Positions 15,081 to 23,946 of a stretch of DNA of 44,559 nucleotides are shown piece by piece. The DNA comes from Pararhodobacter sp. (GTDB taxonomy: Bacteria > Pseudomonadota > Alphaproteobacteria > Rhodobacterales > Rhodobacteraceae). The stretch lies in NCBI GenBank assembly GCA_020832665.1, contig JAFIEG010000032.1, positions 1 to 44,559 on the forward strand, given 5' to 3'. The notes beneath the pieces are model-generated. The model saw only the letters and a program-made list of their open reading frames with translations, was not told the DNA's origin and searched no databases. Position 1 is the first letter of the stretch. The number at the start of each line of letters is the position of its first letter. The position numbers and the translations under genes are program-made.

Positions 15081-16045
15081 CCCGCCATCAATGGTCTGGA
15101 CAGACCGGTGGGTATCACCTCATATCCCGGTTCTTCCGGCTCATCATCCACCATCTCGGCAGGAAAGCCCGGCGCCAGAATCCGCAACCCGGTCGCATCC
15201 TCCAGCCGTCGGATGATGTTTGGCGAAAATTCCCGTTCCCCATAGCGCGCGATGCCGTCTTCAAAGATGCTCAGCACAAGCGGGCTGATCTCCAGCGGCA
15301 CGCCCGCTTGCTCGGCGATCTTCTGGAAAAGGCCGATATCCTTTTTCACAAGGTCCATGGTGAAGGAAATATCGCGCGAGCCGTTGAGGATGACCTGGCT
15401 TTCGGTTTCATGCACGAAGGATGTACCGGAACTGATCTTCATCGCCTCATAGGCCGTGTTCATGTCCATGCCCGCGGCCTTCATCGTCACCAGCGCCTCG
15501 CAGCATGTCAGCAGATTGGCAATCGCCAGATAGTTGGTCATCACCTTCAGGACCGAGGCGCTTCCGATCTCTCCGGTATGCAGCACCCGCCGCCCCAGCG
15601 TGGTCAACAGCGGCAACAGCCGCTCGAAGGTCGCGCGGTCGCCGCCGGCGAAGATGGAGATATTGGCCGTGTCGGCCCGGTGACAGCCACCAGAGACAGG
15701 GCATTCCATCGCCGAGCCGCCCCTGCCCGCGACCAGTGCCGCGAGCCGCCTGATCTCGGCCGCGTCGGTGGTAGACATCTCGACCCAGGTCTTGCTTGCA
15801 TCCATCTCCGGCAACATCGCCTCCAGCACGGAAGCCGAGGCCGCGGGCGAAGGCAGGCAGGTGATGACGATATCGCACTGGCGCATCAGATCGGCAGGGT
15901 CGCGTACGGCCTTGGCGCCGCGCGCGACGAAGCTGTCCACGCGGGCCATGTCGAGGTCGTAGACACTGAGGTCGAAGCAATTGCGCAACAAGCTTCCTGC
16001 CAGTTTGCCACCGACATTGCCCAGCCCGATAAACCCTGCCTTCAT
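15077..16045 (-). CDS. NAD(P)-dependent beta-hydroxyacid dehydrogenase (3-HIBADH family)
   Basis: 322 residues from the ATG at 16045. A start nine codons upstream is possible. The dinucleotide-binding motif GFIGLGNVGGKLA is at 4-16. CPVSGGCHRA (115-124) is the substrate loop of the 3-hydroxyisobutyrate/tartronate semialdehyde reductase family. The catalytic Lys167 sits in SVLKVMTNYL, and KKDIGLF is the C-terminal cofactor contact. The enzyme would interconvert a beta-hydroxy acid and a semialdehyde. It overlaps the downstream aldolase-like gene by four bases and is the first gene of the three-gene unit. With the dioxygenase it suggests a path in which a hydroxylated acid is cleaved or oxidised. 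Confidence 0.85.
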   Translation of the reverse strand: MKAGFIGLGNVGGKLAGSLLRNCFDLSVYDLDMARVDSFVARGAKAVRDPADLMRQCDIVITCLPSPAASASVLEAMLPEMDASKTWVEMSTTDAAEIRRLAALVAGRGGSAMECPVSGGCHRADTANISIFAGGDRATFERLLPLLTTLGRRVLHTGEIGSASVLKVMTNYLAIANLLTCCEALVTMKAAGMDMNTAYEAMKISSGTSFVHETESQVILNGSRDISFTMDLVKKDIGLFQKIAEQAGVPLEISPLVLSIFEDGIARYGEREFSPNIIRRLEDATGLRILAPGFPAEMVDDEPEEPGYEVIPTGLSRPLMAG

Positions 16046-16767
16046 CAACTCTGCCTTTGCAAAACCGTTCATGTGGAGTGTGGCGCAGTCTTGGTGTGGT
16101 TGGAAACGATAGCTTTGCGGCCTGAGGCCTCAAAATTTTTAATCCTTGCAGAAAGTGGCAATGGCGCTTGCGAAACGTCGGCTGCAGAAATGACGAAAGT
16201 GGCAATTCATCGGCATGGAGCAACGCGAGCAAGGTTTCGGGATCGTCATCGCCCCTGCCTCATCCGTCGGACCAGCCAGCATTGCGTAAGTTTGCGAAGA
16301 AGGTTGCGCTGCAGGAGGTGCGGATGACCTCATCGGAGGAAAACAGCGCTACGGTATACTCATAGCCCGCGCCCGGTATGAGCTCATTCGGGCGGATCGG
16401 ATCGGGCATGGCACGGCACGGGTGACTGAGGTGGAAACCATCCTCTCGCCCCTTCCATCATCGTAAAAGGAGCCGTGAAATCTGAAAGTGCGAAAGACTC
16501 TTTACGCTATCGGCGCCGGGCGCGATCTTGCCGCTCGTGCCCTATCTCGACCCGCTCTGCTGAGTGTTCATCGCGCGGGCGCTGGGCGGGAATGCTGTCG
16601 CCGTCTAGGCACGCGAGGGCGACCAGCTCAAGGGGTTGCGCTAATGTGTGGCGGCCTGGTGGTGGAGTTACTGACCCGGCCAGGAGTCGGGCAAAAACCA
16701 GAGACCGTTCCCCCAAGGAACAAAAATTCATTGCCAACCGTGAACGAATACAACGACGACACCAGGC
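16046..16767. other. 722-bp decayed region
   Basis: No intact gene was found between the reductase start and the SDR stop. The left end must hold the promoter of the reductase-aldolase-dioxygenase unit. The middle and right contain frames broken by stops, including a protein-like stretch at 16504-16644. The region looks like the remains of one or more lost genes. Confidence 0.5.
16504..16644 (+). pseudogene. Protein-like relic with two internal stops
   Basis: In one plus-strand frame the text reads APGAILPLVPYLDPLC, stop, VFIARALGGNAVAV, stop, AREGDQLKGLR, stop. The make-up is typical of a folded protein and not of a shadow frame. Its ending on a stop after a short polar tail suggests a C-terminus. 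I do not recognise the family. The upstream part of the gene is gone. Confidence 0.35.
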
Positions 16768-17532
16768 TCATGGTCGATCGCTCAAAAGCGCGCGAACTAC
16801 CGGATCGCGCAAACTGATTTCCTCTCCGCGGAACTGATCAGCTGATGAAGAGCACATCCATGACAAGGCTTCTGCAACGAATTCGGGTGACACTTGACCA
16901 ACTGCATTCTCGCCAACGCCTGATGAAAGACCTGAGGCTTTAACCTTTGATTGCATTTCCGTCGCAACTACTCCTGGTGATAGAGACATAATCCTGACAG
17001 TGTCTCCACATTCAAGTTGCGCAACCTTAGTCAGCATATATGCGCCCGCCTTTGATGCGCAATATCCGGCCCTATTCTCTCCGGGCACATGGGCTCTACC
17101 CGAACCAATGTTTATGATTGTTCCGGAACCTTGAGACAACATGACCGGAAGTGCCGCTCGCAATCCAAAAAAGATACCGTTCAAATTGACCTCGATCTGG
17201 CGTTTCCATTGATCCGGGTTCAATTGATATACCGGCCCGATTGGTTCTAGTATGGCTGCGTTGTTGATCAGCACGTCGACCCGTCCAAACGCGGCGCACA
17301 TGCCATCAACTGCTTCGTTAACCTGAGAATAATCGGATACGTCACAGAAGAAGACGCGTGCACCGGTCTCTTCAGCGACCTCCGAAAGGGCTGCCCCTTT
17401 CCGTCCCGCAATTCCCAGTTTAGCACCCGACTTCGAGAAAAGGCGTGCCGTTGCAGCACCAATTCCGCGACTGGCGCCAGTAATTAATACAGATAGCCCA
17501 TGCAGATGTGATTCTTGTGTTGTGCCTTCCAT
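16768..17532 (-). CDS. Short-chain dehydrogenase/reductase (SDR)
   Basis: 254 residues with the full classical SDR set: cofactor loop LITGASRGIGAAT (about 16-28), VDVLINNAAIL, a catalytic Ser in INIGSGRAH, and the YCASKAGAY catalytic Tyr and Lys. Position-specific specificity cannot be read. Asp in the FCDVSDYSQ region and GIAGRKG after strand 2 leave NAD or NADP open. The gene has a near-perfect ribosome binding site, AAGGAGG, five bases before the ATG. It is last in the run of organic-acid genes, but a 148-bp gap separates it from the AEC transporter gene. It is slightly more AT-rich than its neighbours. It probably oxidises or reduces a hydroxyl of a small metabolite in the cytosol. Confidence 0.88.
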   Translation of the reverse strand: MEGTTQESHLHGLSVLITGASRGIGAATARLFSKSGAKLGIAGRKGAALSEVAEETGARVFFCDVSDYSQVNEAVDGMCAAFGRVDVLINNAAILEPIGPVYQLNPDQWKRQIEVNLNGIFFGLRAALPVMLSQGSGTIINIGSGRAHVPGENRAGYCASKAGAYMLTKVAQLECGDTVRIMSLSPGVVATEMQSKVKASGLSSGVGENAVGQVSPEFVAEALSWMCSSSADQFRGEEISLRDPVVRALLSDRP

Positions 17533-17573
17533 TATGGCCTCCTTGACTTGATTCTTGTTGACTCGGTTCAGTA

Positions 17574-17584
17574 ATCACCTCCTT
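17574..17584 (-). promoter_or_regulatory. Strong Shine-Dalgarno sequence without a gene
   Basis: On the minus strand, AAGGAGGTGAT is an extended match to the 16S rRNA tail and lies about 42 bases before the SDR start. No ATG stands at the right distance. It may serve a tiny leader peptide, act as a ribosome standby site, or be chance. Confidence 0.25.
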
Positions 17585-17680
17585 CAGAAGTATTACCTGG
17601 AACAATCTAGCGAAAAAACTCCTCGCGTCGCTCGACATAAGTGTATTTGAAAACATATGCTTTCTTTCAAGAAACTTCTT

Positions 17681-18598
17681 TCATAACAAGATCATTAACA
17701 ACAAAGGGATGACCAGGAATGAGCCAACAGTCTGCAGAGAGATTGTCGCAGACATAAGGCTCACGTCACCTCCGATGGCACGCGCCTGGGTTTGGCCCGC
17801 GATTGCTGTCGGCACGGAAGAAAAGACCAGCAGGATAAGTCTTTCCGTATCGGGCAGCTTCAATGCCATGGAAATCAACCAAACGGCCAGTGGGAAGACA
17901 CCGAATTTCGCAAGCGATGCAAGAAACAATTCCAGGCGGCGATTTCCCAGTTCATTGAACTGCAATGCCGAGCCGACACAGAGAAGCATGAGAGGCAATG
18001 CTGCCGCACCCAGAACGCCGGTTATCTCGTCGAAGATGGGTGGTGGCCCGCCGAAAAGGATGTTGGAAAGCAGACCGCTCAGGATTCCGATGATCAGCGG
18101 GTTTCGAAGCATGTCGTTCCTGATTGCCCGGCCGATCGACTGACCGTTCCCGCGTGCCACTATCAGGATCATCATTGGAACAATCGTGAGGTTTGTGGCG
18201 AGGGCAAGCACCGTTGCCGCCACGACCCCGAGCGCCAACCCCTCCGGACCGAGCAAGCTCTCGCAGATTGCCAGCGCAATGAATGTGTTGTGACGCGCGG
18301 CCCCCTGAAGAACGGATGTCGAAGTCGCAGGATTCAGCTGAAATGAAGATGCGGCGATGAGCGCGAAGGCGACCGCCGCCACATAGCCTCCAATCAGCGT
18401 GACGCCAAATCCTGTCAGCGTCTCGATCGACAGATCAACCCGTGCGTTCATGTTGAAGAGAAGTGCCGGAACAAGGACCCAGTAGACTAGTCTGTCTGCA
18501 GCAGGCCAGAAGGATTCAGTCGGAAACCCGCTTCGCCGCATCACATGACCCACAGTCAGCACAACGAAGATGGGCAGTACGGCGAGGATTGCGATCAT
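17681..18598 (-). CDS. AEC (auxin efflux carrier)-family transporter
   Basis: 305 residues from the ATG at 18598, which overlaps the IclR stop as ATGA. About nine to ten hydrophobic segments alternate with short loops: IAILAVLPIFVVLTVGHVM at the start, then YWVLVPALLFNMNARVDL and GAARHNTFIALAICESLLG. The last contains the family's conserved Asn. Also present are RNPLIIGILSGLLSN and LPLMLLCVGSAL. This is the layout of bacterial AEC permeases, which move malonate, malate or similar carboxylates with ion gradients. It is in the inner membrane. Translational coupling to the regulator and proximity to TctABC suggest a second carrier for the same or a related acid. Confidence 0.85.
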   Translation of the reverse strand: MIAILAVLPIFVVLTVGHVMRRSGFPTESFWPAADRLVYWVLVPALLFNMNARVDLSIETLTGFGVTLIGGYVAAVAFALIAASSFQLNPATSTSVLQGAARHNTFIALAICESLLGPEGLALGVVAATVLALATNLTIVPMMILIVARGNGQSIGRAIRNDMLRNPLIIGILSGLLSNILFGGPPPIFDEITGVLGAAALPLMLLCVGSALQFNELGNRRLELFLASLAKFGVFPLAVWLISMALKLPDTERLILLVFSSVPTAIAGQTQARAIGGDVSLMSATISLQTVGSFLVIPLLLMILL

Positions 18599-19554
18599 CG
18601 CGGATGGTCCGGCGGCAGATGAGTGATGCCTGCTGCCTGGAGCTTGGCGATCAGGCGTTCTCCCCATTCGTGCAGAATCGCCTCCGGCGCGCGCGCGATC
18701 GGCGCCGTCAGGTTGAGGACTCCCTGCATTTCGCCAAGATTGTCGAAAATGGCGATGCCGGTCGCGGCTGCGCCTGGAACCCTCTCGCCGCTGGAGACCG
18801 AATAACCGCGCTGCCTGATCGATCTCAGGTCTTCGATGATCATGTCACGATCAAGATCATCGTCCGCGAATTCGGCGCTTTCAAAGAAAGCCTGGATGTC
18901 GTCTTGCGACATCCAGGCTAGCGCCGCCTTGCCGGCGGCGCCTCGATGCAGAGGCTGCACACTGCCTATTTCCAGAACATATCGAAGCGGATGTGTGGCG
19001 GCAATCATGTCGATCACGATCTGGGAAAGGCCCCTGGTGACAAACAATCCGACCGTCTCGCCGGTTTCGGAGTGCAGCGACTCCATGATCGGCCGGAGGC
19101 GGCCGTGAAGGTCGAAGCTATTAGCCTGTGTCCTGGCTCGGGTGAGAGGCAGCAGTAACTCCCATTCCCCCTGAGCCGTCTGACCGATGATCTGAAACGA
19201 CGACATCAACTGCAGGATGCGTTCCCTCTCGCTCGGGTCAGAACCTGTGTCTTTGGTCACTTCCGGCGAGGTCGGTTCCGAACCGGTAACCAAGGTCTGA
19301 AGCAGGCGCAGGCCATTTCGCAAAGATGCGAGCCGGTCGCGTTCAGGTGGAACGGCATAACGCTTTCCGCCCTCGATCTGGACGACAAACCCCTTCTGCC
19401 TGAGCGTGTTCAGGATCCGGAAGGCCATCGGCGGTGTAAACCCCAGGCCCTCGGCGATCTCGGTTAAGGTGCGCGGCGTGCTCTGGTGTTCGAGCCATAT
19501 CAAGAGGTCGAGCGCGCGACCCAGGGTCTGAAGCTGATAGTTCGGCTTGTCCAT
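18595..19554 (-). CDS. IclR-family transcriptional regulator
   Basis: 319 residues. The N-terminal winged helix (about 7-70) reads TLGRALDLLIWLEHQSTPRT, then LTEIAEGLGFTPPMAFRILN, typical of IclR. A linker of about 60 residues precedes the GAF-like effector domain (about 130-310), marked by ETVGLFVTRG, LHRGAAGKAALAWM and RGYSVSSGERVPGAAATGIAIF. The linker is longer than in most IclR proteins. The start has TAGGAAA eight bases upstream. It is nine bases after the tctA stop and overlaps the AEC gene, so it is in the operon it presumably controls. The effector is likely the imported acid or its CoA ester. Confidence 0.88.
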   Translation of the reverse strand: MDKPNYQLQTLGRALDLLIWLEHQSTPRTLTEIAEGLGFTPPMAFRILNTLRQKGFVVQIEGGKRYAVPPERDRLASLRNGLRLLQTLVTGSEPTSPEVTKDTGSDPSERERILQLMSSFQIIGQTAQGEWELLLPLTRARTQANSFDLHGRLRPIMESLHSETGETVGLFVTRGLSQIVIDMIAATHPLRYVLEIGSVQPLHRGAAGKAALAWMSQDDIQAFFESAEFADDDLDRDMIIEDLRSIRQRGYSVSSGERVPGAAATGIAIFDNLGEMQGVLNLTAPIARAPEAILHEWGERLIAKLQAAGITHLPPDHPR

Positions 19555-19563
19555 CCAAATTTC

Positions 19564-21072
19564 CTAAGTTTTTCCAGCCTTTTGCGCACGGCACCAACTG
19601 TCGAGGATCATCCAGAGCAGCAAAATCGCTGCGAGGGCAAGAAAGGTTGCGCTGATCGGTCTGTTGAGAAACACCATCGGATCACCGCGACCGATCAGCA
19701 GTGCACGGCGCAGATGCTCTTCCATCAGCGGGCCGAGAATGAGACCGAGTAGCATGGGTGCCGGCTCGCATCGTAGCAGCGACATGAAATATCCCAAGAA
19801 GCCGAACAGGATGACCAGCCAGATATCGAACACGGAATTCGAGATCGAGTAGACGCCGATGCAAACCAGCACGATCACAACAGGATACAGCAACCGATAC
19901 GGAATCGTGGTGATACGCACCCAAAATCCGATTAGGGGAAGGTTGAGCATGAGCAGGACGAGGTTACCGATAAGAAAGCTGGCTGCCAGCCCCCAGAATA
20001 TCTCCGGGTGCTGGCCCAGCATGGCCGGGCCAGGCTGAACGCCGTGGATAATCAGAGTGGCCAGGATCAGCGCCATGACCACGTCGCCGGGAATACCCAG
20101 CGTGAGGGTGGGAATGAATGCGGTCTGGATTGCTGCGTTGTTGGCGGCCTCGGGGGCTACCACGCCTTCGACTGCACCCTTGCCGAATCTTTCGGGCTGG
20201 CGATTCACTCGCTTTTCGACGGCATAACTGACAAATGTTGCGACGGTGCCGCCGGTTCCCGGCAGAGCGCCGAAGAAGCCGCCGATGCCGGTTCCGCGCA
20301 AGACCGGACCGAAAAAGCGGCGCCAGTCGTCGCGACCGGGCAGCATGGATGTCCATGTGATGTCGCGCGCCTTGATGCGGCTGGTCCCGATCCGGCCGGC
20401 ATTGCGGATCACTTCGGGCAGGCCGAAAAGCCCAAGAACGATTGCCACAAGGTTGAACCCGTCAAAAAGTTGCGGCATCCCGAAGGTCAGTCTGTTGAAA
20501 CCACTGGACGGATCGATCCCCACGGTTCCGATGAGCAAGCCCAGCACTACCATAGCCAGCGCCCTAAAGGGTTTGCCCGAAGACAGCAGTGCTGCGCACA
20601 ACAGCCCCAGAACCAGCAAAGAGAAATACTCCGGCGAACCGAAGTTCAATGCAACTGCCGCCAGCGCAGGGGCGCCAATCGCCAGAACCACCATGCCCAG
20701 GATGCTGCCGACAAACGAGGCGATCGTGGTCAGGAACAAGGCCACCCCGGCGCGACCCTGCTGGGTCATGGGATAACCATCCAGCGCAGTCACGGCGGTA
20801 TTCGCGGTTCCGGGCAGGTTCAGCAGGATCGAGGTGATCGAGCCCCCATAGGCCGCGCCGTAATAGATCCCTGCCAGCATGATGACCGCAGCGCCCGGCT
20901 CGATCTTGTAGGTCAGTGGCAACAGCATCGCGATTGCGGCTAGTGTTCCTATCCCGGGCAGAACACCCACGACCATGCCGAGCGTCACCCCGGCGAGGCA
21001 GTAAGCCAGCGCCGCAGGCGTCAGGGCAACCGACAGGCCCAGAGCAATGTTGTCGATCAGCCCGCCGCTCAC
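19564..21072 (-). CDS. tctA: Tripartite tricarboxylate transporter large permease TctA
   Basis: 502 residues, the usual length. It has about 11-12 membrane segments. TctA signatures are visible: VLPGIGTLAAIAMLLPLTY near the N-terminus, IYYGAAYGGSITSILLNLPG, NTAVTALDGYPMTQQG and FFGALPGTGGTVATFVSYAV. The two Pro-Gly motifs in mirror-image repeats are the family hallmark. It forms the ion-coupled channel with TctB, taking ligand from the periplasmic TctC protein. Its start overlaps the tctB stop by four bases. The gene order here is tctC, acyl-CoA dehydrogenase, tctB, tctA, with an enzyme inserted among the transporter genes. Confidence 0.93.
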   Translation of the reverse strand: MSGGLIDNIALGLSVALTPAALAYCLAGVTLGMVVGVLPGIGTLAAIAMLLPLTYKIEPGAAVIMLAGIYYGAAYGGSITSILLNLPGTANTAVTALDGYPMTQQGRAGVALFLTTIASFVGSILGMVVLAIGAPALAAVALNFGSPEYFSLLVLGLLCAALLSSGKPFRALAMVVLGLLIGTVGIDPSSGFNRLTFGMPQLFDGFNLVAIVLGLFGLPEVIRNAGRIGTSRIKARDITWTSMLPGRDDWRRFFGPVLRGTGIGGFFGALPGTGGTVATFVSYAVEKRVNRQPERFGKGAVEGVVAPEAANNAAIQTAFIPTLTLGIPGDVVMALILATLIIHGVQPGPAMLGQHPEIFWGLAASFLIGNLVLLMLNLPLIGFWVRITTIPYRLLYPVVIVLVCIGVYSISNSVFDIWLVILFGFLGYFMSLLRCEPAPMLLGLILGPLMEEHLRRALLIGRGDPMVFLNRPISATFLALAAILLLWMILDSWCRAQKAGKT

Positions 21073-21521
21073 AGTACGATCATCCGTAGCGGCAAACCCA
21101 GCGCCGTGATGAACAGCCCCGATGCTATCGCCGCGCAGGCAGCGCCCAGGACAACGCTGGCCAGCAAGGTAAGGCTTTCATCGGCGCGCGAACTCAACAG
21201 GACCGATGCCATGATCGCCGGCACCAACCCCGCTCGTTCGACGAGCGCGGCAAAGGCCGCAATGGATAGAAGCACCCAGATCAGCCCCTTCCATGCAGGG
21301 CGCGGCATGTCCGGCCTTGCGATCCCGCGCCCTTCGACCGCCAGGATCAGCAGGCTAAGCGTAACCAGCAGAATTCCCAGCATGAGGGGAAAGAAGCCTG
21401 CGCCCATACGTCTGGGCGTACCCATCGGGTATCCCTGAACCTGCCAGATCACGAACAGGCCGATCGCCAGACCTGCGACGCCACTGATCAGGTGCGTATA
21501 GTTCAATGCTGACAGCTTCAT
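21069..21521 (-). CDS. tctB: Tripartite tricarboxylate transporter small subunit TctB
   Basis: 150 residues with four predicted membrane helices: HLISGVAGLAIGLFVIWQVQ, RMGAGFFPLMLGILLVTLSL, a pair in the middle, and LGAACAAIASGLFITALGL at the end. The loop YPMGTPRRMGAGFFP is the conserved TctB feature. The start has GGAGGG six bases upstream. It is the small membrane partner of TctA and is translationally coupled to it. It lies 33 bp after the acyl-CoA dehydrogenase stop. Confidence 0.88.
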   Translation of the reverse strand: MKLSALNYTHLISGVAGLAIGLFVIWQVQGYPMGTPRRMGAGFFPLMLGILLVTLSLLILAVEGRGIARPDMPRPAWKGLIWVLLSIAAFAALVERAGLVPAIMASVLLSSRADESLTLLASVVLGAACAAIASGLFITALGLPLRMIVL

Positions 21522-21554
21522 CGTTTCCCTCCCCCTATAACATCCGAAGTCGGT

Positions 21555-22817
21555 TCACTTCGCGCCTGATACGGCGGCTCCAGAGAGCGGTGCGGCGCCG
21601 GGATACAGGTACGGACTCTCGGTGAGAGCGACGGTCGGCAGGGGTTCGTGCCGGTAAATCTGGCGAAGATGTACCTCGTCGGGCCCGTCAAAGATACGAA
21701 AGGCTCGCGCCCATGAAAAAACCGAGGCCAAAGGCGTGTCGGCGCTGCCGCCCATCGCTCCGAAGAGCTGGATCGCACGATCGGCGATGCGTTGAAGCAT
21801 TTCTGGTACGATCAGCTTGACCATCGAAACCTCACGCTGCGCGGCGCGATGACCTTCGTGGTCCAGCATCCAGGCGCAGCGCTGGACGAGCAGGCGCGCC
21901 TGCTCGATCTCGGCGCGCGACCTGGCGATCCATCCTTGCACAGTGTCATACTCTTGCAAGGCGCGGTTGAAACTCTGGCGTTCGGCGGCGCGAGCGCGCA
22001 TCAACCCCACCACGACTTCGGCCAGGCCGATCGCGCGCATCGCATGATGCACGCGCGCCGGGCCCAGCCGTGTCTGGGCAACCCCAAAGCCCTCACCCTC
22101 GGCACCCAGGCGGTTTTCGGCGGGCACCTCGACATCGGTGAAGTCAATCTCGGCTATCGGGGCGGTGGGTTCGGCCCAGGACAGGAAATCCACTCGCCGG
22201 CGTACACTCAGTCCGGGTGTGTCCATAGGCACGATGACCGCAGTATGCCCGGCGCGCGGACCGGCTTCGGACATGGCCCCGATCACGATCAGAAAGGCAC
22301 AGGCCGGATGCGCCCCGTTCGAGACATACCATTTGCGCCCGTTCAACATGTAGCCACGCGACGTGCGGTCGATCCTGAGCGCGATGTTGCGCGCATCTGC
22401 CGAGGCCACGGCGGGTTCGGACATCGCAAAACCCGTCCGCACCCCGCCCGCCATCATAGGCTCAAGCCAGCGTTGCCGCTGGTCGGGGTCTGCCACCGCA
22501 TCCAGCGTGATCATGTTTGGCAGATCCGGGGGCTGGCAGTTGAAAACCTGTGGCGCCCAGACAAGCCGCCCCATGATCTCGGCCAGGGGGGCGAAGTCCA
22601 GATTACCCAACCCATGATCGGGAAAGTTGGGCAAGCCCAGATTCCACAGACCGGCGGCACGGGCCCTGTCCTGCAGGTCAGGCATGAAGGGGGCGTCCAA
22701 CGCATCGGCATCCAGCGCGGCCCGCCACTCACGGTTGCGCGGCAACAGATGGTCGGCAAAGAAAGCCTCCATACGGTCCACCAGATCACGGGCGCGCGGA
22801 GAAAGATCGAAGTCCAT
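21555..22817 (-). CDS. Acyl-CoA dehydrogenase family protein (ACAD10/11-like)
   Basis: 420 residues from the ATG at 22817, with AGGGGA just upstream. Signature segments are TGFAMSEPAVASADARNI (FAD and substrate), GRKWYVSNGAHPACAFL, and the C-terminal LFGAMGGSADTPLASVFSWA with FDGPDEVHLRQI. The last matches ACAD10/11-type enzymes and not the short-chain Glu-dependent ones. It would desaturate a CoA thioester in the cytosol, passing electrons to ETF. Its place between tctC and tctB, in an operon with a CaiB-type CoA transferase, suggests that the imported acid is activated to CoA and then oxidised. Confidence 0.88.
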   Translation of the reverse strand: MDFDLSPRARDLVDRMEAFFADHLLPRNREWRAALDADALDAPFMPDLQDRARAAGLWNLGLPNFPDHGLGNLDFAPLAEIMGRLVWAPQVFNCQPPDLPNMITLDAVADPDQRQRWLEPMMAGGVRTGFAMSEPAVASADARNIALRIDRTSRGYMLNGRKWYVSNGAHPACAFLIVIGAMSEAGPRAGHTAVIVPMDTPGLSVRRRVDFLSWAEPTAPIAEIDFTDVEVPAENRLGAEGEGFGVAQTRLGPARVHHAMRAIGLAEVVVGLMRARAAERQSFNRALQEYDTVQGWIARSRAEIEQARLLVQRCAWMLDHEGHRAAQREVSMVKLIVPEMLQRIADRAIQLFGAMGGSADTPLASVFSWARAFRIFDGPDEVHLRQIYRHEPLPTVALTESPYLYPGAAPLSGAAVSGAK

Positions 22818-22886
22818 GGTTCCCCTCATACAAAGCAGGAGTCGGGCAAGGCATTTGAACGCCTCGCCCACCTTTCAGCTCAAGCC

Positions 22887-23852
22887 TTACTCTGGGCTGA
22901 TCCCGGCCTGTTCGACCACTCCGCTCCAGAACTCAACTTCGGACGCGAAGAACGCCGCAAGGTCTTCCGGAGTGCCACCGGCCGGGAGAAGGCCTTGGGC
23001 TGCGAGAGATTCCTGAACGTCAGCGTCGTCCAATGCCTCCTGGAACGCGGCGTTCAGACGCCCCACGATCTCGGGATCGGTCCCGCTCGGTGCGACGATC
23101 GCGAAGGTTGCCGCAGCGATTCGCGACTCGAATCCGACTTCCGACAGGGTCGGCACGTCCGGCAAAAGCGGAGACCTCTCGTCCCATACCAGACCCAGTA
23201 CGCGAACCTCGCCCGTAGCACCACGCAGACAGCCGGGGGTCACACCCTCGATCATCACGTCGATATTGCCGGCGATCACGTCCAGTAGCGCAGGCGCCGA
23301 GCCCCTGTAGCCGACATGCTCGACCTGAAGATCATTCTCGAGCGCGAAGGATTCCATCCAGAGATGCGGCATGCTGCCAATCCCCGCGCTGGCATAGAGC
23401 ATGGGCTCGCCCTGAGCCCGTGCCCAGTCAAGTAGTTCGGGGAAGGTGGTGGCTGGGTTGTCGACATTCACGAGGACACAGAACGGCAGGTCCACCATCC
23501 TGATGACCGGAGCGAAATCGGTCAGGGGATCATAGGGCGTCTCGACGCCAAGCGCGGCGTTCAGCACAAAGGGCGCTGCCGTCGCGGCCACCGTATAGCC
23601 GTCCGGTTCGGCACGATAGACAGCCTCGGTGGCGATGATGGTTGCGCCGCCCGGTCGGTTCTCCACCACAACCGGCTGGCCCAGCACTTCGGCCACGCGC
23701 GGCGCGATGGTGCGCACCGTGGTATCCGTTCCCCCACCAGCGGCATAGGGAACGATGATGTGGATCGGTTGGGACGGCCAGGATTGCGCGTGGCCCGCCC
23801 CAGCCGCCATGCAAAACAGAGTGAATGCCGCAAGCGAATGTGTCGTCTTCAT
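22887..23852 (-). CDS. tctC: Tripartite tricarboxylate transporter substrate-binding protein TctC (Bug family)
   Basis: 321 residues. A signal peptide with hydrophobic core and AGHAQS cleavage site spans about 1-22. The mature part begins with WPSQPIHIIVPYAAGGGTD, the Bug-family ligand-loop motif, followed by VENRPGGATIIATEAV, also conserved. These proteins bind carboxylates in the periplasm through two loops and deliver them to TctAB. The start has AGGAGGA before it. It lies 94 bp after the nitronate monooxygenase gene and 69 bp before the acyl-CoA dehydrogenase gene. The ligand cannot be read from sequence. Confidence 0.92.
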   Translation of the reverse strand: MKTTHSLAAFTLFCMAAGAGHAQSWPSQPIHIIVPYAAGGGTDTTVRTIAPRVAEVLGQPVVVENRPGGATIIATEAVYRAEPDGYTVAATAAPFVLNAALGVETPYDPLTDFAPVIRMVDLPFCVLVNVDNPATTFPELLDWARAQGEPMLYASAGIGSMPHLWMESFALENDLQVEHVGYRGSAPALLDVIAGNIDVMIEGVTPGCLRGATGEVRVLGLVWDERSPLLPDVPTLSEVGFESRIAAATFAIVAPSGTDPEIVGRLNAAFQEALDDADVQESLAAQGLLPAGGTPEDLAAFFASEVEFWSGVVEQAGISPE

Positions 23853-23946
23853 GTTTTCCTCCTCCTGTTTATTGGTGCTTACGATGGTTGCGATGCGGTC
23901 CCATTGAATCCGTCAACGCATGCTGGTCGTCAGCCTGGTTGTTCCC

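Noticed and set aside
15035-16327. 430-residue plus-strand frame over the reductase gene
   Set aside because: His/Arg/Gln-rich shadow of a gene with clear Rossmann motifs.
21792-23288. 498-residue plus-strand open frame over acyl-CoA dehydrogenase and tctC
   Set aside because: It crosses two well-supported genes on the other strand and has no recognisable domain. It is a high-GC shadow.
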